Source: Candidatus Moranbacteria bacterium RIFCSPLOWO2_12_FULL_48_12 (GTDB lineage Bacteria; Patescibacteriota; Minisyncoccia; Moranbacterales; UBA1568). Taken from it: a stretch of DNA of 23,937 nt. The DNA is taken from the NCBI GenBank assembly GCA_001784735.1, contig MFSB01000037.1, forward strand, positions 1 to 23,937. Reading direction: 5' to 3'. Made by a program: the position numbers and the translations under genes. Below are positions 1 to 5,798 of the stretch, piece by piece; positions within the stretch are counted from its first letter, which is position 1; the number at the start of each line of letters is the position of its first letter. The notes under the pieces were generated by a model. The model did no database searches. It worked only from the letters and a program-made list of their open reading frames with translations, and was not told the DNA's origin.

Positions 1-100
1 CTGCGCGCACGGTGAAGTAATGATACACTCCCCCGCTGATAAGAGTGACTATTAGTATGATGATAATCCATTGGAGAGTGCGAGAAGAAGTAGTTGTCAT
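1..100 (-). CDS. Small membrane protein, N-terminal part (runs off the window edge)
   Basis: Thirty-three codons are visible, reading inward from an ATG at position 100. The peptide begins MTTTSSRTLQWIIIIL and continues into a hydrophobic segment (about residues 10-28), so it looks like a small membrane protein. Its first 30 residues closely match the start of the 74-residue protein encoded at 1286-1510 (MTVTSSRTIQWIVIIL), which supports this start. The two diverge after the shared GGVYHYF motif. A GIY-YIG element begins 6 bases upstream of the ATG. The function is unknown and the C-terminus lies outside the window. Confidence 0.55.
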   Translation of the reverse strand, partial: MTTTSSRTLQWIIIILIVTLISGGVYHYFTVRA

Positions 101-121
101 AATTTACCCCGTTAGAGTCAG

Positions 122-223
122 AGCCCGTTAGAATTCTTGGTATAATTTCTCATACTTTACTATTATACATGTGCTTCTTCATAACCAAGAAATATAAATT
201 GGCAACAAAAATTCTAACGGGCT
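122..223. repeat. Nested non-coding palindromic element, CCCGTTAGAAT type
   Basis: Perfect 14-bp inverted repeats AGCCCGTTAGAATT (122-135) and its complement (210-223) enclose about 74 bases with no gene. Inside are further pairs: CTTGG/CCAAG (136-140, 185-189) and GTATAAT/ATTATAC. The right arm supplies the stop codon of the restored GIY-YIG frame. Copy B has no such insert at the matching place, so this looks like a secondary insertion at the 3' end of the gene. Confidence 0.5.
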
Positions 224-539
224 AGAAAGCGTTTTAATCTATTCTTGAGATAACGTTTACCCATACCAGTTTTGAGATATTTTTCTCGAGTGAAAGCATC
301 GTTTTTATTCATACAAACTTCGTAATAGATAAGGGTAAACGGTCCACGTCCTTTGGATCGTTAGAGAACGCTACGCCTTTGACGCGACTTCAGTCGCTTG
401 CAGCGACTTTTCTCTAACGGCCTTTGGTAGAAACAGCTTTTCCGCTATTGTGTTCTTTAAAACGCTTTCGCAAATCATCACTACAGCCAGTGTACCATTT
501 GTTATCTTTTTTGCTTTTGATGAGGTAGACATAAAACAT
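214..539 (-). pseudogene. GIY-YIG nuclease-like protein (UPF0213/YhbQ type), interrupted by a 64-bp palindromic insertion
   Basis: Reading from ATG at 539 gives MFYVYLIKS...WYTGCSDDLRKRFKEHN, the GIY-YIG signature of the small UPF0213/YhbQ-like family. The frame stops at residue 41 in an inserted palindrome. Removing positions 357-427 (64-bp insert plus one copy of the 7-bp repeat CCTTTGG) joins STKG to RGPFTLIYYE and on to KTGMGKRYLKNRLKRFLAR. The result is an unbroken 84-residue protein, the usual length for the family. As it stands the gene cannot make the full domain. A paralogue at 2920-3139 is broken differently, by a deletion. Whether these proteins acted on the flanking inverted repeats is not known. 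Confidence 0.8.
350..427. mobile_element. 64-bp non-autonomous palindromic element with a 7-bp target duplication
   Basis: The insert at 357-420 has terminal inverted repeats CGTTAGAGAA (359-368) and TTCTCTAACG (410-419). Its core can form two alternative hairpins: GCGACT/AGTCGC at 384-397 and AGTCGC/GCGACT at 392-408. It is flanked by CCTTTGG at 350-356 and 421-427. Removing 71 bp restores the host GIY-YIG gene exactly, which shows an insertion rather than an original part. The ends match the CGTTAGAG termini of the GIY-YIG units. Confidence 0.8.
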
Positions 540-561
540 ACACTTGACTCTAACGGGGTGA

Positions 562-630
562 ATATCTAATACCTAATGAATACCAGAACAATTTCTAATT
601 ACTAATATCTAATTCCTAATTTCTAAACAA
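562..630. repeat. AT-rich CTAAT-type low-complexity spacer
   Basis: A run built from variations of TAATTCCTAATTTCTAA. The stretch CCTAATTTCTAAACAA occurs here and again near 1553-1568, upstream of the small membrane-protein gene. I see no open frame or palindrome in it. It is irregular and is not a CRISPR array. Confidence 0.45.
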
Positions 631-672
631 GTTCCGATACTTTAATTTTTCAGTCTCAGGCTGGCAGTTTAA

Positions 673-1257
673 TTACTCATTTCTCATAGATTGTGCAAAA
701 ACGAATGGGATAATTTCATCTTTCAATAGTAGCTTGGATAAGGTAGCGTGTTTTTGCATACCAAAGCTCGGTTTATGCGCAAACCCGACATACTCAACTT
801 CTTTACCAAGCGCTTTCACTTTTTGAACGGCCGGGATGAGGTCTGTGTCCGAAGAGACAACAATAGCCACATCATAAAGATTCTCATAAGCGCCAACTAC
901 TATGTCAACCGCCAGCTTGACGTCCACACCTTTCTCGTAAAAGGCGCCGTCATGATGCATAATATAGCCACGTTCAATGACAAAACCATTTTTTTGGGAA
1001 GCCAGATGGTTAAAAAGCCGGACTTGGTTTTGTCTCATTTTTTGCCCCTTCTCATCGTTATCTAGGGCTCTTACTACTCCGACATAATATTTTTTGGTTA
1101 CCAGCTGGCGGCCACGAGCAAGCCAGGTTGAGAAATTTCCATACTGAAAATAGGTAATATTCGGAATATGTAAATCTCTCAACTTGTAATAGAAATTACT
1201 TCCATCAATAAAAACGGCTACTCTTTGTTTTTGTTCTCCAGATGTTTTTTTCTCCAT
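673..1257 (-). CDS. NYN domain (LabA/DUF88-type) PIN-like nuclease family protein
   Basis: 194 residues, one domain. The NYN/PIN-like acidic motifs are present in order: FIDGSNFY (Asp18), KGVDVKLAVD (Asp112, Asp118) and VSSDTDLIPAV (Asp137, Asp139). These would form the metal-binding site used by this family, whose known members cleave or process RNA. There is no signal peptide or membrane segment, so it is expected in the cytoplasm. A consensus promoter lies 74-109 bases upstream, inside the 3' part of the next gene, and the leader begins with a strong hairpin. The ATG at 1257 is preceded by AAAGG. The substrate is unknown. Confidence 0.85.
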   Translation of the reverse strand: MEKKTSGEQKQRVAVFIDGSNFYYKLRDLHIPNITYFQYGNFSTWLARGRQLVTKKYYVGVVRALDNDEKGQKMRQNQVRLFNHLASQKNGFVIERGYIMHHDGAFYEKGVDVKLAVDIVVGAYENLYDVAIVVSSDTDLIPAVQKVKALGKEVEYVGFAHKPSFGMQKHATLSKLLLKDEIIPFVFAQSMRNE

Positions 1258-1285
1258 ACGCCTTTGTATTATTTTGTATTATAAA

Positions 1286-1510
1286 CTAAAACCCGCCGTG
1301 CCCAAAAGGGTCAGAGCGGGTGGTTTTAGCTACCCTCAATATAGCAAATAAAAAGCTCCCTGTCAACCCCGTCAGATATAATGTCAGATATAGAACATAA
1401 GAATAAAGTAAAGTAACAGGTTTGAAATAATGATACACACCACCGGCGATCGCGGTGAGAATGAGGATGATGACGATCCACTGTATGGTTCTGCTCGACG
1501 TTACTGTCAT
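1286..1510 (-). CDS. Small hypothetical membrane protein, 74 residues
   Basis: Two hydrophobic segments (about residues 9-27 and 33-60) predict a small inner-membrane protein. The start MTVTSSRTIQW is conserved in two other places in the window (1-100 and 2843-2893), which supports both the start and its being a real gene family. There is no clear Shine-Dalgarno sequence. A 10-bp direct repeat (GTCAGATATA at 1371-1380 and 1383-1392) encodes the YLTLYLTG stretch. The 3' end overlaps the promoter of the NYN gene and a terminator-like hairpin, so the last 20 or so residues may be accidental read-through. I do not recognise a function. Confidence 0.5.
   Translation of the reverse strand: MTVTSSRTIQWIVIILILTAIAGGVYHYFKPVTLLYSYVLYLTLYLTGLTGSFLFAILRVAKTTRSDPFGHGGF
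1288..1326 (-). terminator. Hairpin with T-rich tail at the end of the small membrane gene, in the NYN leader
   Basis: On the minus strand ACCCGC pairs with GCGGGT, with an inner CCC-TTTT-GGG, and TTTTAGTTT follows. It would terminate transcripts from the membrane-protein gene. Because the NYN promoter fires just upstream, the same hairpin sits at the very 5' end of the NYN mRNA and could act as an attenuator or a 5' stabiliser. Confidence 0.55.
1338..1366 (-). promoter_or_regulatory. Sigma70-type promoter for the NYN gene
   Basis: On the minus strand TTGACA (1366-1361), a 17-bp spacer and TATATT (1343-1338) form a near-consensus promoter. It lies inside the coding sequence of the upstream small membrane protein. 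Transcription would begin near 1331, about 74 bases before the NYN start codon. Confidence 0.7.
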
Positions 1511-1639
1511 AACGAATTTTCAATTTCTAATACCAAATATCAAATCCTAAATCCTAATTTCTAAACAATCCTTACTTCAAAAACACAAAACACATTACAT
1601 AAAGACCAGTTTAATGCCTAGTGAATTGAAAGTGCGCCA

Positions 1640-2770
1640 CTACGCCAGAAACTGCCGATAATTCGACGTATTGATCACCGAATACTCCGCTCCGTACACA
1701 CTCACGAATTCAGATGGAATGCGCGCTTTCTTCTTGGGATTCCATTTGAATTCAAATCCTTTCAACTGGCCGCCTTCCTCCTCTACATAATCGACTTCTT
1801 TTTGCCCGTATGTCCTCCAAAAATAGGCATTGACCGTGCGAGAATGATTGGCACTCCACTTCTGCCGCTCGGCAATACAGTAATTTTCCCACAACGCGCC
1901 GATATCGTCACGCAGCCGAAGCGGCTGAAAGTTCTGTACCAAGCCATTCCGGATACCGGTATCATAAAAATAGATTTTCACCGACTTTTTCACCTCATTA
2001 CGAAGATTCCTTGCAAAGGCATGCAAAGTAAAAATAACGAAACTCTGCTCCAACACATCGAGATATTTCCGTATCGTTTGGCGACTGACTCCCAATTCTT
2101 TCGCCAATTCATTATAGGAAACTTCCTGTCCCAGCTGCAGAGCGACCAGCTTCAGGAGATCGCGCACCAATCCAGATTTCTTCAAATCATCAAAACGAAG
2201 CGTGTCCTTGTAAAGATAGGCTCCCGACAGCGCATTCAGCCGTTCCAACGCCTGCTTTTCGGGGAGCAAAAATACTTCCGGGTAACTTCCGAAGCGCAGA
2301 ATTTTCTCGATATCTTCATCCGCAGTAAAAAGATGTCCAGACGCGGTTATTTCCTCGTACGAAAACGGGTACAAGGTGAAATGCAAAGCCCGCCCCGTCA
2401 GCGGTTCCGCTGTTTTGTCAGCCAATTCGAAGCTCGACGATCCGGTAGCGATAATCTGCATCTTTGGAAAGGTATCGGCGAGAATTTTCAATTTCCGGCC
2501 GATGTCAGGAATGTATTGCGCTTCATCAAGAACAATAACCTTGTGATTACCCAGAAACGCACTAAGCGCGTCAGAATCCGCCACTGCCAACCCGTTCTGT
2601 GCTGACACTTCTTCGCAATTGAAATAGCCGCTCTGTGAGTCGAAATCAGCGAGGATTTTTTTAGCCAGAGTCGTCTTTCCTACCTGCCTGGCACCATATA
2701 AAACGATGATTTTCCCCTGAAAAAGGCTCTCTTTTATCAATTTTTCGACAATTCGATGAATAAATTGCAT
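1640..2770 (-). CDS. AAA-type ATPase with DUF4143 C-terminal domain
   Basis: 376 residues. The N-terminal AAA_14 domain has a Walker A motif GARQVGKT (26-33), Walker B VIVLDEAQ (78-85) and a sensor-like ATGSSS (108-113). A winged-helix-like stretch follows at about 205-245 (ELAKELGVSRQTIRKYLDVL). The DUF4143 domain ends in a PD-(D/E)XK-like pattern (EVDY at 325-328, FEFKW at 339-343). Proteins of this architecture are common in archaea and in reduced bacterial genomes. Their role is mostly unknown, with defence or mobile-element functions proposed. No Shine-Dalgarno sequence is visible. A TGTAATTACA palindrome at 2793-2802 lies just upstream of the start. It sits alone between repeat-derived sequences. 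Confidence 0.88.
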   Translation of the reverse strand: MQFIHRIVEKLIKESLFQGKIIVLYGARQVGKTTLAKKILADFDSQSGYFNCEEVSAQNGLAVADSDALSAFLGNHKVIVLDEAQYIPDIGRKLKILADTFPKMQIIATGSSSFELADKTAEPLTGRALHFTLYPFSYEEITASGHLFTADEDIEKILRFGSYPEVFLLPEKQALERLNALSGAYLYKDTLRFDDLKKSGLVRDLLKLVALQLGQEVSYNELAKELGVSRQTIRKYLDVLEQSFVIFTLHAFARNLRNEVKKSVKIYFYDTGIRNGLVQNFQPLRLRDDIGALWENYCIAERQKWSANHSRTVNAYFWRTYGQKEVDYVEEEGGQLKGFEFKWNPKKKARIPSEFVSVYGAEYSVINTSNYRQFLA

Positions 2771-2842
2771 ATTTTTGAAAATGTATGAAAAATGTAATTA
2801 CACATTCATTATTTACTATTTCATAGAAAAATGCAAGTGGCA

Positions 2843-2893
2843 CTAACGACCGATGATAATCCATTGGAGAGTGCGGGCTGCTGTATGGGACAT
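2843..2893 (-). pseudogene. Remnant of the small membrane-protein gene (16 codons)
   Basis: From ATG at 2893 the frame reads MSHTAARTLQWIIIGR and stops. The ARTLQWIII part matches the starts at 1-100 and 1286-1510, and at DNA level the CGCACTCTCCAATGGATTAT stretch is identical to copy 1-100. The rest of the gene is missing, so this is a truncated copy. As at 1-100, a GIY-YIG unit lies just upstream. Confidence 0.6.
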
Positions 2894-2919
2894 ACAAAAA
2901 TGTCAAAGCTCAAATTACT

Positions 2920-3139
2920 TCAGACCGTTAGAGACAGAAAGCGTTTTAATCTATTCTTGAGGTAGCGTTTACCCATGCCGGTTTTCAAATATTTTTCACG
3001 AGTGAAAGCGTCGTGTTTATCCATTTGTAGAAGCGACTTCTCCAGTATTATGTTCCTTAAAACGCTTTCGTAAATCATCGGTACAGCCAGTGTACCATTT
3101 ATCATCTTTTTTACTGACAAGCACATATGTGTAGTGCAT
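2920..3139 (-). pseudogene. GIY-YIG nuclease-like gene with an internal deletion
   Basis: From ATG at 3139 the frame reads MHYTYVLVSKKDDKWYTGC and onward to residue 40, then stops at 3017. The C-terminal half (MDKHDAFTREKYLKTGMG onward) continues in another frame to 2920. Compared with the restored copy A, 41 bases are missing at the junction. This removes the GRGPFTLIYYEVC segment and shifts the frame. The protein is otherwise very similar to copy A, so both units derive from the same source. Confidence 0.75.
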
Positions 3140-3154
3140 AGCTGTCTCTAACGG
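2925..3154. mobile_element. Putative GIY-YIG-bearing element bounded by CCGTTAGAG-type inverted repeats (copy B)
   Basis: Perfect 13-bp inverted repeats CCGTTAGAGACAG (2925-2937) and its complement (3142-3154) enclose a 230-bp unit holding a damaged GIY-YIG gene. The nine-base core is shared with copy A, but the inner four bases differ (ACAG here, TCA in copy A) while still pairing between the two ends of the same unit. No direct repeats are visible at the immediate flanks. Confidence 0.55.
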
Positions 3155-3218
3155 CCTAAATGCCAAATCAAGCTCAAAACTTTAATGCTGAAATTAAGAC
3201 ATCCAGACTTCGGATTTG

Positions 3219-3300
3219 ATTTGACCCGCCTCGCGCCAGCCTCGACGTCTAGGCGGGTCGATGAACAAGTCATCTTCGCGAGTCGAGGCGGGTATTTGAC
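3219..3300. repeat. 70-bp GC-rich palindromic element (CCCGCCT family) with flanking direct repeats
   Basis: ACCCGCCTCG (3224-3233) and its complement (3284-3293) form the ends. An inner GACCCGCCT/AGGCGGGTC pair lies at 3223-3231 and 3251-3259. The unit is flanked by ATTTGAC at 3219-3225 and 3294-3300. Two of those bases can also be counted as repeat ends, so the duplication is 5-7 bp. Related CCCGCCTAGAC sequences occur inside trmD and inside the Wzz-like gene. Confidence 0.6.
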
Positions 3301-3318
3301 ATTGGGATTTTGACATTT

Positions 3319-4224
3319 CTATCGTATCATTCTTTTTCTTCGCTGGCTCATTTTTTTCGACTGCTCTTCTTTCCATTTGGCGATTTCCCCGTGATGCCCG
3401 GAAATGAGCACTTCCGGTACGCGCCAGCCCCGGAAAGTTTCCGGCTTCGTATACTGCGGATATTCCACAACGCCCGGAGAAGTATGTGATTCCGTTTCCG
3501 CGCTCTCGACATTGCCCAAGACCCCCGGCAAAAGCCGCGCCACCGCATCCACGACGACCATGGCTGGCAATTCCCCGCCCGTCAGCACATAGTCGCCGAT
3601 AGAAAGCTCCTCATCCACGAAGTGTTCCACTACCCGTTCATCGACTCCTTCATAGCGGCCGCAGACCAAGATCAAGCGCTCATACTGTGCCAACCGCCTG
3701 GCATCCTCCTGAGCAAAAAGCTTTCCTTTCGCCGAAAATAGGATCGTTCTCGTTTTTTGTTCAAACCCCTCCCTACCCTCCCCTTGGAAAGGGGAGGTGG
3801 AAGAAGGAACAGCCTGCTCCCCTGCTCGCCTCGCTGGAGCTCCGTCGAAGCGGGCTCGAAGGGAGTCCTCGAGTCCTCGAGGGTGAGGGGTGGGAGATTC
3901 CTGCCTGCCTGCCCGCCTAGACTCGGCGAGGCTGGCCAAAGCCTTGGCGACGGAAGGATTCTTCCCGCCTGCCGGACGGGCAGGGATTCCTAATTCCGCC
4001 CTGACCGCTTCAATCGCTTCTGCGAGCGGTCCCGCTTTGAGCAGCATCCCCGCCCCGCCGCCGTATGGCGTATCGTCGACGGTCTTGTGCTTATCATGAG
4101 TGAAATCGCGCAAAGAATGCGTATGGATTTCAATGAGTCCGTCTTCCTGGGCGCGCTTCAGCATAGACACGCCGAAATACGCCGTGAAGCTTTCCGGAAA
4201 AATGGAGATGATATCGAAGCGCAT
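3319..4224 (-). CDS. trmD: tRNA (guanine-N1)-methyltransferase TrmD with an in-frame repeat-derived insertion
   Basis: 301 residues against a usual length of about 230-250. TrmD methylates G37 of tRNAs with SAM and prevents frameshifting. It works as a dimer with a trefoil-knot SPOUT fold. The family motifs are intact: MRFDIISIFPESF at the start, KTVDDTPYGGGAGM (47-60), LVCGRYEGVDERV (186-198), SIGDYVLTGGELPAM (208-222) with the conserved Asp211, and EYPQYTKPETFRGWRVPEVLISG (254-276). Between residues about 81 and 155, where other TrmDs have only a short linker, there is a low-complexity Pro/Arg/Ser-rich segment encoded by stacked palindromic DNA repeats. The insertion falls before the knot, where a surface loop could tolerate it, so the enzyme is probably active. 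Confidence 0.95.
   Translation of the reverse strand: MRFDIISIFPESFTAYFGVSMLKRAQEDGLIEIHTHSLRDFTHDKHKTVDDTPYGGGAGMLLKAGPLAEAIEAVRAELGIPARPAGGKNPSVAKALASLAESRRAGRQESPTPHPRGLEDSLRARFDGAPARRAGEQAVPSSTSPFQGEGREGFEQKTRTILFSAKGKLFAQEDARRLAQYERLILVCGRYEGVDERVVEHFVDEELSIGDYVLTGGELPAMVVVDAVARLLPGVLGNVESAETESHTSPGVVEYPQYTKPETFRGWRVPEVLISGHHGEIAKWKEEQSKKMSQRRKRMIR
3757..3984. repeat. Stacked GC-rich palindromic repeats inside trmD
   Basis: About 225 bp made of several palindromic units. CCTCCCCTT/AAGGGGAGG lies at 3777-3797, a CTCGAGTC tandem near 3868-3881, a CCCGCCTAGACTCGGCGAGGC unit near 3914, and CCTGCC/GGCAGG near 3968. The CCCGCCTAGAC unit matches repeats at 3224-3293 and 6150-6217. The block keeps the trmD frame open. 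Confidence 0.6.
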
Positions 4225-4228
4225 GTTG

Positions 4229-4333
4229 GAGAAGAATTATGAATTATGAATCAAGAATCATGATTTAAGAAAATAATTTTCAGAACATTTGTTTTTCCCT
4301 ATTCATGATTCACAATTCCTGATTCTGCATTCA
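4229..4333. repeat. AT-rich inverted-repeat spacer upstream of trmD
   Basis: Repeats of GAATTATGAATC lie to the left and of TCATGATTCACAATTC to the right. They include a perfect GAATCATGA (4255-4263) / TCATGATTC (4303-4311) pair. No gene is visible. It would fall in the trmD leader if the promoter at 4340-4368 is used. Confidence 0.45.
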
Positions 4334-4339
4334 TGTATT

Positions 4340-4368
4340 ATTGTATCACAAAAATACCGCTGCAAAAA
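4340..4368 (-). promoter_or_regulatory. Possible trmD promoter
   Basis: On the minus strand a TACAAT -10 box (4345-4340) lies 17 bp from a weak TTTTTG -35 box (4368-4363), just past the terminator of the DUF4012 gene. The poor -35 box makes this tentative. Confidence 0.35.
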
Positions 4369-4369
4369 A

Positions 4370-4397
4370 GCAAAAATGCCCGAGAATGGGCATTTTC
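4370..4397 (-). terminator. Rho-independent terminator of the GT4-Wzz-DUF4012 operon
   Basis: AAAATGCCC (4373-4381) pairs with GGGCATTTT (4388-4396) across a 6-base loop. On the minus strand the stem is followed by TTTTTGCTTTTTTG. It lies 28 bases after the DUF4012 stop codon. Confidence 0.8.
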
Positions 4398-4424
4398 ACA
4401 AAGCGCCGCACATGCCAACCTCCG

Positions 4425-5795
4425 TTATTTCACTTCACTCCACACCGTATCTCGATTGAGAACAAAACTTCTCTCTTCTCTCGCTCCGTCTTTGTTGATA
4501 ACCGTGACAGTGACCGGCACATCGTTCAGTCCCGGCTGTTTCTGGATTTTCAGGTCATACCACTGCCGTTCGAGATTCTGCGGCAGCGTATATTCGAACG
4601 TCACCGTCTTTTCCGTCTGAATAGGCACCTGTATCAGCACTCCGAAATATTTCTTGCCAAAAAATTCTCCAAAGACCGGGTCTTTGGCAGCTCCCGTAAC
4701 GGTATGAAGAAAACTCCCCTGCGGGACATACGCGCGCAGAAATGTCTGATAGTCCTTGGCAAACCAATCGCGCGTTTCTGCCGTGTTGCGATAGGTAATC
4801 GCCAGTGTGGCTTGCGGTGTTTCCTGACTGAGATCTACCGTGTACGCGTATGAGCGCTTGATGAAATAATCGGTCTTGAAAGAATTCAGGTTCGCGTCGA
4901 CCAGAAACAGATAATCATCCTTCCAGGCGTGATCCATCGCGCCATCCCAACCAGCAGCCGTCACTTGTTCCTGCAATGTTTCATCTTTGAAAATGAGCTG
5001 GATATCTTTTTTATGCAGATCATCAAGCGTCGTTTGGAACAGCTCATATTTTTTCGAAAGCGGAAGCGCCTTCACGCGATGCAGGATCTCAAGGCCGAGC
5101 ATTCCCATCACCGATTTGCGCTCGCCGAAAGCGATATTCTGCTTGCGATACCCCTGTTCAACCTGATACTCCAGATCCACTATGGCATTGTCCGCGCTAT
5201 ACGTCCCAGGAAAACCCTCTATTTCTACCGGACCGGTAACTTTGAGAAACGATGTCAGCACATTGGCCGTCACGGCCACGACGCCGTCGAAACGCTCCTC
5301 TCCCTGCCCCATCTGATAGAAAGTTTCCGCCCATTCGGCGTTTTCCGGAAAATGAGGAGAATAATTCGAATCGCGCAGTTTCCACGAATCGATATTGAGC
5401 GTCTCGCGCATCGGATAAGACGGCGGAGTCGTGCTCGGAATACGTCCGTCGAAGTTACCCGTATCATGGACGGAAAAATCAGTGATGCTCCCATCGCGCA
5501 CCTTGAGAATACCGAATGAACCGATGAAGCCGCCTCCGGGCCGCAGTTCCAGATTGTTCTGGAAAAGAATGAGAAATGTCTTTTCTTCCCCCTCAGTGTG
5601 AAGAAGCGAATCAGAAAGCGAAATCACTGTTTCCAGATCGGTTCTTGTTTCTTGGGTGAGAGGGATCAGCCCAAGCAAACGCCTCAAGCTTTCCAATCCT
5701 TGATTTTTCACTTCCCAATACACAAACCAGCCTGAAAGAAAGATGACCGCTATGGTAACGAACGTTATCCAAAATTTCGTCGAATATTTCTTCAT
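4425..5795 (-). CDS. DUF4012 domain-containing membrane-anchored protein
   Basis: 456 residues: a short cytoplasmic start, one membrane anchor (about 8-27) and a large extracytoplasmic part. The family hallmark LFQNNLELRPGGGFIGSFG is at 77-95. DUF4012 proteins are common in Patescibacteria and Actinobacteria and are often found beside glycosyltransferase and polysaccharide genes, with no proven activity. Here it is the last gene of a minus-strand operon. Its ATG lies 3 bases after the stop codon of the Wzz-like gene, and a terminator follows. The context suggests a role in assembly or attachment of surface polysaccharide, which is inference. Confidence 0.9.
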   Translation of the reverse strand: MKKYSTKFWITFVTIAVIFLSGWFVYWEVKNQGLESLRRLLGLIPLTQETRTDLETVISLSDSLLHTEGEEKTFLILFQNNLELRPGGGFIGSFGILKVRDGSITDFSVHDTGNFDGRIPSTTPPSYPMRETLNIDSWKLRDSNYSPHFPENAEWAETFYQMGQGEERFDGVVAVTANVLTSFLKVTGPVEIEGFPGTYSADNAIVDLEYQVEQGYRKQNIAFGERKSVMGMLGLEILHRVKALPLSKKYELFQTTLDDLHKKDIQLIFKDETLQEQVTAAGWDGAMDHAWKDDYLFLVDANLNSFKTDYFIKRSYAYTVDLSQETPQATLAITYRNTAETRDWFAKDYQTFLRAYVPQGSFLHTVTGAAKDPVFGEFFGKKYFGVLIQVPIQTEKTVTFEYTLPQNLERQWYDLKIQKQPGLNDVPVTVTVINKDGAREERSFVLNRDTVWSEVK

Positions 5796-5798
5796 AAT

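Larger units (their letters stand above)
107..558. mobile_element. Putative GIY-YIG-bearing element bounded by CCGTTAGAG-type inverted repeats (copy A)
   Basis: Perfect 14-bp inverted repeats, CCCCGTTAGAGTCA at 107-120 and its complement at 545-558, enclose a broken GIY-YIG gene on the minus strand. Two smaller palindromes with the same CGTTAGA core are nested inside, at 122-223 and 357-420. A second GIY-YIG gene at 2920-3139 is bounded by CCGTTAGAGACAG repeats. No direct repeat is visible just outside 107 or 558. That these repeats mark a mobile unit is inferred from the two parallel copies; no transposase of a known family is present. Confidence 0.55.

Noticed and set aside
562..630. CTAAT repeats considered as a CRISPR array
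   Set aside because: No regular repeat-spacer spacing, no unique spacers and no cas genes.
2793..2802. TGTAATTACA palindrome before the AAA/DUF4143 gene as an operator
   Set aside because: Ten-base AT-rich palindromes are common by chance; with no second site or known regulator it is not called as a feature.
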